From NCBI GenBank assembly GCA_023420415.1, contig JAEZWF010000012.1:62001-126000 (forward strand): a stretch of DNA of 64,000 nucleotides, in the 5' to 3' direction. Below, piece after piece: positions 34,635-43,025 of the stretch (the first letter of the stretch is position 1; each line of letters starts with the position of its first letter). The position numbers and the translations under genes were made by a program. Below the pieces are notes generated by a model. The model ran no database searches. It worked only from the letters and a program-made list of their open reading frames with translations, and had not been told where the DNA came from. This DNA is from Actinomycetes bacterium. Lineage in GTDB: Bacteria; Actinomycetota; Actinomycetes; Actinomycetales; Dermatophilaceae.

Positions 34635-35096
34635 GTGACGACCACGGACGCCCGAGAGCAGCAACGTGCCCTCTACGGGGCACCGTTGGGGGAGCTGGCT
34701 GCCGAGGTGATGTCGGTGCTGGGCCTGACCCAGGGCAAGCTCGCGCAGACCCTCGGGCTCTCGGCCCCGATGCTGTCCCAGCTCATGAGCGGGCAGCGGG
34801 TCAAGATCGGCAACCCGTCGGTGGTGCACCGCCTCCAGTCGCTGATCACGTTGTCCCGCAACGCCTCCGGTCTCTCGGCCGACCAGGTGGCGAGCGAGCT
34901 CGAGTCGATCCGCGACGAGCAGCACACGTTGACGGGCACCGGTCGCGACAACAGTGACACGGAGGCGGCGGTGCAGGTTCTCGGGGCGAGCGCCACCGGC
35001 GCGCAGCTGTCGCAGGTCGCAGCCGCGGCCGACCTGACCGGTGCGGACGCCCTCGCAGCACTCCTGCGCCGAGCTGCCGGGGCCGCCCGTGGGTGA
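34635..35096 (+). CDS. XRE-type DNA-binding protein coupled to a Ser/Thr kinase
   Basis: 153 residues. The helix-turn-helix is at about 20-60: LGLTQGKLAQTLGLSAPMLSQLMSGQR. A helical second half with Ala-rich segments (VQVLGASATGAQLSQVAAAADLTGADALAALL) follows. The stop lies inside the start region of the kinase gene, so the pair is co-translated. It is a natural candidate for a phosphorylation-controlled repressor, which is inference from position only. Confidence 0.8.
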   Translation: MTTTDAREQQRALYGAPLGELAAEVMSVLGLTQGKLAQTLGLSAPMLSQLMSGQRVKIGNPSVVHRLQSLITLSRNASGLSADQVASELESIRDEQHTLTGTGRDNSDTEAAVQVLGASATGAQLSQVAAAADLTGADALAALLRRAAGAARG

Positions 35097-36492
35097 GGTG
35101 TTCGCCGGGCGGTACGAGCTCGTCGACCTCATCGGCGAGGGCGGCATGGGATCGGTCTGGCGGGTCTGGGACGCCCGCGAGCAACGCCTCGTGGCCGCGA
35201 AGGTGCTCCGCCAGTCCGACGCCGTGTCGCTGCTGCGGTTCGTGCGCGAGCAGGCGATGCGAGTCCGGCACCCCCACGTCCTGACGCCCGTCGGCTGGGC
35301 GGGGGAGGACGACCGCGTGCTCTTCACGATGCCCGTCGTCGAGGGTGGCTCGGTCGCGACGCTCGTGGGTGACTTCGGTGCGCTGCCGCCGTTGTTCGTG
35401 GCAGAGGTGCTGCGTCAGCTGACCGAAGCCGTGGGCGCGGTGCACGAGGCGGGGGTCCTGCACCGCGACGTCAAGCCCGCGAACGTGCTGCTGTCCGCCA
35501 CCGGCACCGACCGCCCCTACGTCCTGCTCACCGACTTCGGCATCGCCATCGACATCGAGGGACCGCGACTGACGCAGACCGGTGTCTGGTCGGGGACACC
35601 CGGGTATGCCGCGCCGGAGACGTTGCGGGGCGCGGAGCCACACGCGACCGCAGACCTGTATGCCGTGGGCCAGGTCGGGCTGACCATGCTCACCGGCGAA
35701 CGTCCCGGTCGCTGGGAAGGGCGACCGCCCGGCATACCGGATGCGTTGTGGCAGCTGGTCATCCAGCTGGCGGACGACGACTCGGCAAAGCGACCCCAGG
35801 ACGCAGCCGAGGTGCGTCGTCGTCTCGACGACCCCTCGCTCACCTGGACGCCGGAGGCGATCGGCGACGTCGAGGTGCTGCGACACGTGCCGCAGCCGCC
35901 GGCGGGCACCTCCCAGCTCACCGCCGCGCCCCCGGAGGACGAGGTCACCGTCGCGCCCCAGCCGGGCCCGAGCCGGCCACAGGCCGTGACGCTCGGGGCG
36001 GCTGGGGCGACGTCGGACGACGCGACGACCAGGCGGCGCCCTGTGGCGACGCCACCGGTCGGCGACCACCCCGGTGCCGCGCCCGAGCCGTGGGCGGCAT
36101 CGTCGTCGGCGTCGGACTCGGCTCCCCGCAAAGGGATCGGCCCGATCGTGGCTGCCGCATTGGCGGTCGTGGCCATCGTCGTCGGGGTGCTGGTGTGGTC
36201 GCCGTGGTCGGGGGACGAGACCCCTGCGGGCACGCCGAACCCGTCGCCACCGGGGACGCCGTCGACCACGACGTCCTCGTCGTCAAGCCCCTCGACCACC
36301 TCCAGCTCGTCGACGACGCCCACGCCGTCGACCACGACGACGCGGGCGTCGGTCGGGGTCGGCACGGTCGTGACCCGGGTCGGGCAGACCTGCGAGTTCA
36401 GCGACGTCGGGGTGCGCGAGACCACCACCGACGGGGTGCCGGTCGTGTGCATGCGTGGCGACGACGGTCGCTACACCTGGGTGCGGCGCTGA
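35089..36492 (+). CDS. Membrane-anchored Ser/Thr protein kinase
   Basis: 467 residues. The cytosolic kinase domain is at about 9-265: Gly loop GEGGMGSVW, ATP-binding K38 (VAAKVL), catalytic loop H125-R-D-V-K-P-A-N, D149-F-G and GYAAPETL. A Pro/Ala/Thr-rich juxtamembrane region follows, with one membrane helix near 351-371 (IVAAALAVVAIVVGVLVW). A short outer region has a Ser/Thr/Pro stretch and a final 40-residue segment with two Cys. GTG 35089 is chosen because it overlaps the regulator stop; GTG 35041 is possible. It is the Hanks-type PknB-like architecture without PASTA domains. Confidence 0.9.
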   Translation: MGEVFAGRYELVDLIGEGGMGSVWRVWDAREQRLVAAKVLRQSDAVSLLRFVREQAMRVRHPHVLTPVGWAGEDDRVLFTMPVVEGGSVATLVGDFGALPPLFVAEVLRQLTEAVGAVHEAGVLHRDVKPANVLLSATGTDRPYVLLTDFGIAIDIEGPRLTQTGVWSGTPGYAAPETLRGAEPHATADLYAVGQVGLTMLTGERPGRWEGRPPGIPDALWQLVIQLADDDSAKRPQDAAEVRRRLDDPSLTWTPEAIGDVEVLRHVPQPPAGTSQLTAAPPEDEVTVAPQPGPSRPQAVTLGAAGATSDDATTRRRPVATPPVGDHPGAAPEPWAASSSASDSAPRKGIGPIVAAALAVVAIVVGVLVWSPWSGDETPAGTPNPSPPGTPSTTTSSSSSPSTTSSSSTTPTPSTTTTRASVGVGTVVTRVGQTCEFSDVGVRETTTDGVPVVCMRGDDGRYTWVRR

Positions 36493-36629
36493 CCTGGGTC
36501 AGCCGTGGCGCGAGTTCGCTTGCGCCGCAACAGTCCTGAGGCGAGGGCGCCGACACCGAGGGCGGTCAGCAGGCCGCCGAAGATCCACCCGAACGGCGAC
36601 GGGTCGTCTGCTCGTGAGCTGTGGTTCAT
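36471..36629 (-). CDS. 52-residue single-pass membrane protein
   Basis: Short gene with a strong ribosome site (AAGGAGG) before its ATG. The protein has a polar N-terminus, one hydrophobic helix (residues 13-33, FGWIFGGLLTALGVGALASG) and a strongly basic end LLRRKRTRATADPGQRR, which gives a cytosolic C-terminus. It starts 17 bp after the VWA stop on the same strand and should share its transcript. It overlaps the convergent kinase gene by 22 bp. No known family recognised; possibly a subunit or membrane adaptor of the VWA protein. Confidence 0.65.
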   Translation of the reverse strand: MNHSSRADDPSPFGWIFGGLLTALGVGALASGLLRRKRTRATADPGQRRTQV

Positions 36630-36646
36630 CGCTGCCTCCTTGATGG

Positions 36647-38650
36647 CTACTGATGGCTTCCGGCGTTCGAGCCGCGACGCATGGCGCCCAGTGTGACCCC
36701 TGCAGCCGCGGCCAGCACGACCAGGCCGCCGACGATCCACACCCACACCGGCACGCCAGCCTCGGAGCCGGTCTCCTGTGCGGCCGCCGTCGCGTCGGTG
36801 CCCGTGCTCGGCGAGCTGGTCGCCGATGCCGTCGCGGTCTCGCTGGGCGAGGAGGTGCCGGTCACTACGGCAGGTGCGCCCGCGGCATACTCCGGCTCGC
36901 CGGTGGGTTGGCCCTCGACGGCGACATTGATGCGGACGTTGACGGGCGTCTGCAGGTTTGGATCGTCGTCGCGTTCACTGCCGATCGCGAAGTAGTAGTA
37001 GCCAGGAATGGAAACCTGGCGAAGCGCCGGGTAGTGGTAACCGTTTCCGAAGGCGGCCTTGTTGCGGTAGCGGACCTCGGGTGTGTACTCGGTGAGGGAC
37101 ACCTTGGGAGCGGTGCTGTTGATGTTCTCGCGGTTGTCGGGGGTGCCGCCAGCTCGGGTGAGCCGGTAGAGCGCTGGGGTCCAGGCGTCGACCGTGAAGA
37201 GCAGACCCTGCACAGAGTCGAACCGAGGGCCGGCCCCGTCGTAGTTGACGTCCGTCGTGAAGGCGGCGCGCTGGCCGAAGTCGAGGCGCACCTTGTAGTA
37301 GAGCTGCTCGCCGGGGACGACGGTCTCGGTGTAGCTGCCAGGCTCGAGGGTGGGCGCGTCCCCGAACCCGCCGCCGCCAGCCACCGGCGTAGGAGAGCTC
37401 GATGCCTTGGCCACCAAGGGCTTGACCTGGTCGGGCTCGACCCCGTCGGGCAGGCTGTCGAGATTGGTGACAGGCGGCTCCTCGAGGTAGACGAGTTGCA
37501 CCCGGTTGCTGCCGGCTCCCTTGTCGTGGAGCACGGCCGCCACCAGCGTCGGGGAGTCGGCACAGGCCTTGTCCCTGTCGCCGGGGGTTGAGTCGAGCGT
37601 CCCGGCGTTGGTGTTGTTGGCGCTCACCGCCACGGTCTGGGAGGAACCGGAGCGGAAGAACTCGATGTCGGCGGCGACATCGCTGTCGCACTCCTGGCCA
37701 TCCGGTGTCGCCAGAGTGAGCTGCCACTTCTCGGGGTCCGTGCCGCTGCGCGTGCTCGAGGCCTCCGGCCGGGCCACGAGAGCCAGGTGCACGACCGAAC
37801 CCGGAGTGCGCTTGACGGTGTAGTAGCGCGGCTTGGCGTCCACGGCATACGTGTCGGTGTAGCGGCCGGGGGCGAGCTCAGGGGCGCCAGCCGGATCGGC
37901 CGTGGCCTTGACCGGGGTGCCGTCGACGGTGAAGGGGCGGAGGGCGCGTTGGGAGAGCTTGGTGAGGCTGGCGGTCAGCTGGTCGGAGTTCTGGGCGTCG
38001 TAGTAGGTGCCCTTTCCGGCCGTGGCGATGCACTGGAGCTGCTTGCGGGCCTTGGCGTTCACGCCGAAGCCGACGGTGTCGATCTGCAGGTCGATGCCGG
38101 TGCCGACGAGCTTGGTGATGACGGGGCAGGGGTCGGGCACGCAGGACTCCTCGCCGTCGGAGACCAGGACGATGTTGCGCTTGCCGGTGCTGCCGAGGTC
38201 CTTCATGGCTTCGGTGAGGGAGTAGGCGATGGGGGTCTCGCCCTTGGCGGCGAATCCGTTGATGGCCTTGGTGAGACCCGGCTTGTCGAGGGCTTTGATG
38301 GGTGCGACGAGCTGGGTGTCGGTGCACGCCTTGGCGGGTGGCTTGACGCCGGATGCGACGCCGGGCTGGGTGGCGCCGTACACGCGCAGCCCGACCTGGG
38401 CGTCGGCCGGGAGGGCTCCGACGACGGAGGTCAGGGCCTTCTTCGCTGCGGCGATCTTGGTCAGCCCCGAGGGGTCCTTGGCCTTCATCGACCCGGATGC
38501 ATCGAGCATCAGCAGCAGCTTTCCGGGCTTCTCTTCAGCAGCCGGATCGGCTTGCGCCGCAACGGGACTCGCCAGCAGTGCTCCGGCGGCCGCGAGCATC
38601 GTCACCCCCACGGCTGTGACGGACGCGGTGACGCGACGGATGGTGCTCAT
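36647..38650 (-). CDS. Secreted, membrane-anchored VWA-domain protein
   Basis: 667 residues. Signal peptide 1-34 (ASVTAVGVTMLAAAGALLASPVAAQA). The VWA domain (about 44-240) has a complete MIDAS start, D50-A-S-G-S, plus KGETPIAYSL and VLVSDGEE. A long beta-rich region with two GSYT/GRYT-type repeats follows, then a Ser/Thr-rich linker near 600-635 and a C-terminal helix (WVWIVGGLVVLAAAAGVTLGA) with basic tail. It is exposed on the cell surface and could be an adhesin or a receptor. Expression looks tightly controlled (see promoter and two operators upstream). Confidence 0.88.
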   Translation of the reverse strand: MSTIRRVTASVTAVGVTMLAAAGALLASPVAAQADPAAEEKPGKLLLMLDASGSMKAKDPSGLTKIAAAKKALTSVVGALPADAQVGLRVYGATQPGVASGVKPPAKACTDTQLVAPIKALDKPGLTKAINGFAAKGETPIAYSLTEAMKDLGSTGKRNIVLVSDGEESCVPDPCPVITKLVGTGIDLQIDTVGFGVNAKARKQLQCIATAGKGTYYDAQNSDQLTASLTKLSQRALRPFTVDGTPVKATADPAGAPELAPGRYTDTYAVDAKPRYYTVKRTPGSVVHLALVARPEASSTRSGTDPEKWQLTLATPDGQECDSDVAADIEFFRSGSSQTVAVSANNTNAGTLDSTPGDRDKACADSPTLVAAVLHDKGAGSNRVQLVYLEEPPVTNLDSLPDGVEPDQVKPLVAKASSSPTPVAGGGGFGDAPTLEPGSYTETVVPGEQLYYKVRLDFGQRAAFTTDVNYDGAGPRFDSVQGLLFTVDAWTPALYRLTRAGGTPDNRENINSTAPKVSLTEYTPEVRYRNKAAFGNGYHYPALRQVSIPGYYYFAIGSERDDDPNLQTPVNVRINVAVEGQPTGEPEYAAGAPAVVTGTSSPSETATASATSSPSTGTDATAAAQETGSEAGVPVWVWIVGGLVVLAAAAGVTLGAMRRGSNAGSHQ

Positions 38651-38680
38651 CGTGGTTCCCCCTCGAGAACGGTTGCCTTG

Positions 38681-38722
38681 TTTGCAAAAGCAAATCTAGT
38701 GTTTGCGATTGCAAATAGTCAA
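38681..38722 (-). promoter_or_regulatory. VWA gene promoter with two TTTGC-N4-GCAAA operators
   Basis: Minus-strand -35 TTGACT (38722-38717), 18-bp spacer, -10 TAGATT (38698-38693). One inverted repeat TTTGC-N4-GCAAA (38702-38715) fills the spacer and a second (38681-38694) overlaps the -10 and start site. Centres are 21 bp apart, two helical turns. This is classic repressor geometry. Confidence 0.7.
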
Positions 38723-38782
38723 GCCGTGGTCGGCGCGAGTCAGGCTATCGGCCGATCCCGCCCCGCGGGTGCCGTCCGCCAG

Positions 38783-39175
38783 TCAGGACAGCTTGGCGAG
38801 GTCCTCGCGGCACCGCTCTTCCCACCGGTCCAGCTCGGAGAGTGCGTCGTCGAGGTCGCGGCGACGCGCCTCGAGGTCGGCCCGCCGCTCGTCGATCTGC
38901 GAGAGCACGTACTCCAGCTGGCTCGCCTTGCCGCGCGGCCGGTCGTAGAGGTCGATGATCGTGCGGATCTCCTCGAGCGGGAACCCGAGCCGCTTGCCCC
39001 GCAGGATCAGGGCCAGACGGGTGCGGTCGCGCCGCCGGTAGACCCGCTGGGTGCCGCGTCGCTCGGGGGAGATGAGCCCGAGGTCCTCGTAGTGCCGGAT
39101 GGTCCGGTGGGTCACGCCGAACTCCTCGGCCACCTCACGGATGGTCCAGGTCTGCTGCTCGGTCGCGGTTGTCAT
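38783..39175 (-). CDS. MerR-family regulator
   Basis: 130 residues. N-terminal MerR winged helix (WTIREVAEEFGVTHRTIRHYEDLGLISPERRGTQR), then a coiled-coil dimer helix (about 80-125) and no metal-binding cysteines or effector domain. Divergent from the acyl-CoA dehydrogenase gene, with an ACGT-rich dyad between them. MerR proteins of this form (LiuR-like) control branched-chain amino acid or fatty acid breakdown in other bacteria. Confidence 0.88.
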   Translation of the reverse strand: MTTATEQQTWTIREVAEEFGVTHRTIRHYEDLGLISPERRGTQRVYRRRDRTRLALILRGKRLGFPLEEIRTIIDLYDRPRGKASQLEYVLSQIDERRADLEARRRDLDDALSELDRWEERCREDLAKLS

Positions 39176-39189
39176 GCGCCGATTCTTGC

Positions 39190-39211
39190 TTTACGTTTAC
39201 GTCAACGTCAA
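39190..39211. promoter_or_regulatory. Probable MerR operator, ACGT-rich dyad
   Basis: 22-bp imperfect inverted repeat with outer arms TTTACGT and ACGTCAA (TTGACGT in complement) and a third ACGT in the centre. It sits in the 141-bp divergent gap between merR and the acyl-CoA dehydrogenase gene. Confidence 0.55.
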
Positions 39212-39316
39212 GCAGCGTCCGTATGCCGCGTGGCCGGGACCGTGCCCATCCAGCACCGTCCTCGCGCCGCGCCCATCGAACGGGTCCCGCCGGGTGGACT
39301 CACGAAGGAGAGAGCG

Positions 39317-40492
39317 ATGTTCGAGCTGAACAAGGAGCACGAGGACTTCCGCAAGGTTGTGCGGGAGTTCGCCGAGGCCGAGGTCGAGCCGCACATCGCC
39401 CAGTGGGACCGCGAGCACCACTTCCCGACCGACCTCGTGCCGAAGATGGGCGACCTGGGTCTCTTCGGTCTCGTCGTTCCCGAGGAGTTCGGGGGAGCGG
39501 ATGCCGACTTCACCTCGCTGTGCGTCGCGATCGAGGAGCTGGGCCGCGTCGACCAGTCGGTCGGCATCACCCTGTCGGCCGGGGTGGGCCTGGGCATCAA
39601 CCCGATCCTCACCTACGGCACGCAGGAGCAGAAGGAGCAGTTCCTCCCCGACCTCGTCGCCGGCCGCGCGCTCGCCGGCTTCGGCCTCACCGAGCCCGAC
39701 GCCGGGTCCGACGCCGGCGCCACCCGCACCAAAGCCGTGCGCGAGGGCGGCGAGTGGGTCGTCAACGGCGCCAAGGCGTTCATCACCAACTCGGGCACCG
39801 ACATCACCTCGGTCGTCACCGTCACCGCCCGCACCGGCTCGAACGACGACGGGTCCGCGCAGATCAGCGCGATCATGATCCCCTCTGGCACAGAGGGATT
39901 CACCGTCGAGCCTGCTTACGACAAGCTCGGCTGGCACTCCTCTGACACCCACGGCCTGACCTTCAGCGACTGCCGCGTCCCCGAGGGCAACCTGCTCGGC
40001 GCCGAGGGCGACGGGTTCAAGCAGTTCCTCAAGACCCTCGACGACGGCCGCATCGCCATCTCGGCCCTCGCGGTCGGCATGAGCCAGCGGATGCTCGAGG
40101 AGACCACTCGCTACGCCGGTGAGCGCACGGCATTCGGCAAGCCCATCGGCGTCAACCAGGGCGTGTCGTTCCAGATCGCCGACCTCGCCGTCATGGTGGA
40201 GGCGTCGCGTCAGCTGACCTACAAGGCCGCTTGGCTCAAGGACGAGATGGAGGCCGGCCGCCGCACCCTCAAGGAGGTCAAGCAGGCCGCGGCGATCTGC
40301 AAGCTCTACGCCACCGAGGCTGCGGTCACCTCGACCCGCATCGCCACCCAGGTCTTCGGCGGCAACGGGTTCATGGAGGAGTACCCCGTCGCCCGCTTCT
40401 ACCGCGACGCCAAGATCCTCGAGATCGGTGAGGGCACGTCCGAGGTGCAGCGCATGGTCATCGCGCGCGGCCTCGGACTCCCCAACGCCTGA
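39317..40492 (+). CDS. Acyl-CoA dehydrogenase
   Basis: 391 residues, FAD enzyme introducing the 2,3 double bond in an acyl-CoA. Helical N-domain, then GFGLTEPDAGSDAGATRT (FAD/substrate signature), KAFITNSG, and C-domain with AFGKPIGVNQGVSFQIADL and QVFGGNGFMEEYPVARFYRDAKILEIGEGTSEVQR, in which the Glu of the YRDAKILEI region is the likely base for short/branched chains. GAAGGAG precedes the ATG. It stands with a MerR gene and a carboxyltransferase, suggesting branched-chain acyl-CoA breakdown. Confidence 0.93.
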   Translation: MFELNKEHEDFRKVVREFAEAEVEPHIAQWDREHHFPTDLVPKMGDLGLFGLVVPEEFGGADADFTSLCVAIEELGRVDQSVGITLSAGVGLGINPILTYGTQEQKEQFLPDLVAGRALAGFGLTEPDAGSDAGATRTKAVREGGEWVVNGAKAFITNSGTDITSVVTVTARTGSNDDGSAQISAIMIPSGTEGFTVEPAYDKLGWHSSDTHGLTFSDCRVPEGNLLGAEGDGFKQFLKTLDDGRIAISALAVGMSQRMLEETTRYAGERTAFGKPIGVNQGVSFQIADLAVMVEASRQLTYKAAWLKDEMEAGRRTLKEVKQAAAICKLYATEAAVTSTRIATQVFGGNGFMEEYPVARFYRDAKILEIGEGTSEVQRMVIARGLGLPNA

Positions 40493-40538
40493 CCTGACTG
40501 CGCCCGACCAACGACCGCAAAGCCAACTGCGAGAGGGT

Positions 40539-42161
40539 ATGCCGGTGACCTCACCTTCCGAGACCGCCTCACCTGCCAGCGCCGCACCATTTGCCACGGG
40601 CGGCGACTCCGGCTCCGACGCGAAGGTGACGGACGTGCGCGGCCGGCTCGCGGCGGCATACGACGCCTCGGCCCTGCCGCCAGAGAAGGCGAAGGCGAAG
40701 CTCGACAGCCAGGGCAAGCTCTATGTGCGCGACCGGATCGCGCTGCTCTTCGACGAGGGGAGCTTCGTCGAGGACGGGCGGTTCGCCAACGCGATGGCGA
40801 CCGGGCTGCCGGCCGATGGCGTCGTCACGGGACGGGGGACGGTCGACGGGCGGCCGGCGATCGTCATCGCCAACGACCCGACCGTCAAGGCTGGCTCGTG
40901 GGGTGCGCGGACGGTCGAGAAGATCGTGCGGGCCACGGAGATGGCGCGGCGCGAGGAGCTGCCGGTCTTCTGGTTCGTCGACTCGGCGGGCGCGCGCATC
41001 ACCGACCAGGTCGAGATGTTCCCCGGGCGGCGTGGGGCTGGGCGGATCTTCCACAACCAGGTCGCATTGTCGGGCAAGGTGCCGCAGATCTGCTGCCTGT
41101 TCGGGCCGAGTGCTGCGGGTGGTGCCTACATCCCGAGCTTCACCGACATTGTCATCATGGTCGACGGCAACGCCTCGATGTACCTCGGCAGCCCGCGCAT
41201 GGCGGAAATGGTTGTGGGAGAGAAGGTTTCGCTCGAGGAGATGGGCGGCGCGCGGATGCACTGCACCGTCTCCGGTGTTGGCGACCTGCTCGTCGAGGAT
41301 GACGCCGAGGCCATCGAGATGGCGCGGCTGTTCTTCTCCTACCTGCCGCAGAACTTCCAAAGCGACCTGCCGACCTATGCGCCGGAGGAGCCCGCCTCGC
41401 CGCTGACCCGGCACACCGTGCCCGAGCGCGAGAGCCAGCCCTTCGACATCCACGAGGTGATCGACGGGCTGGTCGACGACGAGTCCTTCTTCGAGGTGAA
41501 GCCGCTGTTCGCACCTGAGCTCGTCGTGGGGTTCGGGCGGATGGCGGGGGAGACCGTCGGCATCGTGGCCAACAACTCGATGGTCAAGGGCGGCGTGCTG
41601 TTCACCGACAGCGCCGACAAGGCCGCGCGGTTCATCTGGATGTGCGACGCCTACTCGATCCCGCTGATCTACCTCGCCGACGTGCCGGGGTTCATGATCG
41701 GGTCGGAGGTCGAGCGCGGCGGCATCATCCGGCACGGCGCCAAGATGGTGTCGGCCGTGTCGTCGGCGACCGTGCCGCAGTTCTGCGTCGTGGTGCGCAA
41801 GGCCTACGGCGCTGGGCTCTATGCGATGGGTGGCCCGGGCTTCGGGCCGGACGCGACGATCGCCCTGCCGACCGCTCGCATCGCCGTCATGGGGCCCGAG
41901 GCGGCCGTGAATGCGGTGTACGCCAACAAGATTGCGGCCATCGAGGCCGAGCAGGGTGCCGAGGCGCGCGACGCCTTCGTCGCCCAGATGCGCGCCGAGT
42001 ACGAGGAGGACGTCGACCTCGAGCGACTGGCCGCCGACCTCGTCATCGACCAGATCATCGAGGCCGACGTGCTGCGCGAGGAGCTGCTCCACCGGCTCCG
42101 CTACGCCCGCGGACGCGATCGTCACTTCGCAGCCAAGCGCCGCGGCATACCCCCCGTCTGA
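40539..42161 (+). CDS. Acyl-CoA carboxylase beta subunit (carboxyltransferase)
   Basis: 540 residues, both halves of the carboxyltransferase fold: VDSAGARITDQ with GPSAAGGAYIPSFTD (first oxyanion site) and FVxxADVPGFM-type LADVPGFMIGSEVERGGIIRHGAKM with KAYGAGLYAMGG (second). It lacks the GGAFLP motif of typical methylcrotonyl-CoA carboxylases, so substrate is open. No alpha subunit gene is adjacent; AccA3 from 25.6 kb could serve. ATG 40539 overlaps a GGTATGCCG motif; GTG 40545 is an alternative. Confidence 0.88.
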   Translation: MPVTSPSETASPASAAPFATGGDSGSDAKVTDVRGRLAAAYDASALPPEKAKAKLDSQGKLYVRDRIALLFDEGSFVEDGRFANAMATGLPADGVVTGRGTVDGRPAIVIANDPTVKAGSWGARTVEKIVRATEMARREELPVFWFVDSAGARITDQVEMFPGRRGAGRIFHNQVALSGKVPQICCLFGPSAAGGAYIPSFTDIVIMVDGNASMYLGSPRMAEMVVGEKVSLEEMGGARMHCTVSGVGDLLVEDDAEAIEMARLFFSYLPQNFQSDLPTYAPEEPASPLTRHTVPERESQPFDIHEVIDGLVDDESFFEVKPLFAPELVVGFGRMAGETVGIVANNSMVKGGVLFTDSADKAARFIWMCDAYSIPLIYLADVPGFMIGSEVERGGIIRHGAKMVSAVSSATVPQFCVVVRKAYGAGLYAMGGPGFGPDATIALPTARIAVMGPEAAVNAVYANKIAAIEAEQGAEARDAFVAQMRAEYEEDVDLERLAADLVIDQIIEADVLREELLHRLRYARGRDRHFAAKRRGIPPV

Positions 42162-42165
42162 TCGC

Positions 42166-42492
42166 TCAGGCGCCGGCGATGGCGCGCAGGGCGGCGAGGT
42201 GCCTCTCGTATGCCGCGCGGCCGGCTCGGGTGAGTTTGAGCCAGGTGCGCGGTCGCTTGCCGACGTAGCCCTTGCGGACCTTGACGTAGCCGGCCGCCTC
42301 GAGCGTCGAGACCTGTTTGGAGAGAACGGAGTCCGACACCTCGATGGCGTCGCGCACCGCCCCGAACTCGGCCTCGTCGGTCGTCGCCAGGGCGGCCACG
42401 ATGCTGAATCGCACGGGGGCGTGGATCACCTCGTCGAGCTGGTGTCGCGCGTGCCCGCTGGTCGAGCCGGCCGGCTGGGTGGCTGCGCTCAC
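42166..42492 (-). CDS. Small winged-helix transcriptional regulator
   Basis: 108 residues, single winged-helix domain: HAPVRFSIVAALATTDEAEFGAVRDAIEVSDSVLSKQVSTLEAAGYVKVRKGYVGKRPRTWLKLT. This resembles the stand-alone MarR-like regulators (COG1846/DUF-type) that act as repressors. GTG 42492 overlaps the membrane-protein stop (GTGA), so both are made together. A GAAAGTACTTTC palindrome inside the promoter of the pair is a likely binding site. Confidence 0.85.
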   Translation of the reverse strand: MSAATQPAGSTSGHARHQLDEVIHAPVRFSIVAALATTDEAEFGAVRDAIEVSDSVLSKQVSTLEAAGYVKVRKGYVGKRPRTWLKLTRAGRAAYERHLAALRAIAGA

Positions 42493-42950
42493 TTGGCGCC
42501 GCCGCGCAGGATGCGCGCCCCGGCGACCAGCATCGGCAGGGCAATGACGACACCGGCGAGGAGCAGGATGCCCCACGACTCCGGCTGGCCCTCGACGCCA
42601 CCGAGCCGACCCGTGCTGCGGACGTTGAGCCACATGATGGTTGCCATCATGAGCACGAACGACCCGGCGAGCCCGACGTAGCCGATCAGTCGCGAGGAGC
42701 GCGGCACGCTGCGGGCAGCGCGGGTCTGCCAGGTGACGAGGCCGAGCAGGGCGATCGCGTAGACGGCCAGGAGAGGCGTCTCGGCACCGGTGCCGTCCAG
42801 GGCTCGTTGGATCGCGACGTAGGCGCCCATGGCAACACCGAACCCGGCTGTCGCCAGCCCGTGCACGCGACGGTCGTGGGTGGTGGTGACCGTGGCGGAC
42901 TGGGCCACCGCGAGCTGGTCCCTGGCTTCCTGAGACGTGATGTTGTCCAT
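42489..42950 (-). CDS. Four-helix membrane protein, co-expressed with winged-helix regulator
   Basis: 153 residues. A polar N-terminus (1-30) is followed by four hydrophobic segments: about 32-48, 58-74, 86-106 and 126-146. No enzymatic motif is visible. ATG 42950 is 7 nt downstream of a near-consensus sigma-70-type promoter, so the transcript has no leader. Such membrane-protein/regulator pairs often respond to membrane-active compounds; that is inference. Confidence 0.75.
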   Translation of the reverse strand: MDNITSQEARDQLAVAQSATVTTTHDRRVHGLATAGFGVAMGAYVAIQRALDGTGAETPLLAVYAIALLGLVTWQTRAARSVPRSSRLIGYVGLAGSFVLMMATIMWLNVRSTGRLGGVEGQPESWGILLLAGVVIALPMLVAGARILRGGAK

Positions 42951-42957
42951 GCCGCAG

Positions 42958-42987
42958 ACAGTACGAAAGTACTTTCCAATCTGTCAA
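42958..42987 (-). promoter_or_regulatory. Strong leaderless promoter with GAAAGTACTTTC operator
   Basis: Minus strand: -35 TTGACA (42987-42982), 18-bp spacer, -10 TACTGT (42963-42958), ATG 7 nt later. The perfect 12-bp palindrome GAAAGTACTTTC (42965-42976) lies in the spacer, where a bound repressor would block RNA polymerase. Confidence 0.75.
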
Positions 42988-43025
42988 GTAGTTGCCGCGC
43001 GGCAGCCAGAGTCTCGACCCTTCCG

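Noticed and set aside
40539..42161. Methylcrotonyl-CoA carboxylase beta subunit
   Set aside because: The first-domain motif is GARITDQ rather than the GGAFLP type, and no matching alpha subunit is adjacent; kept as general acyl-CoA carboxylase.
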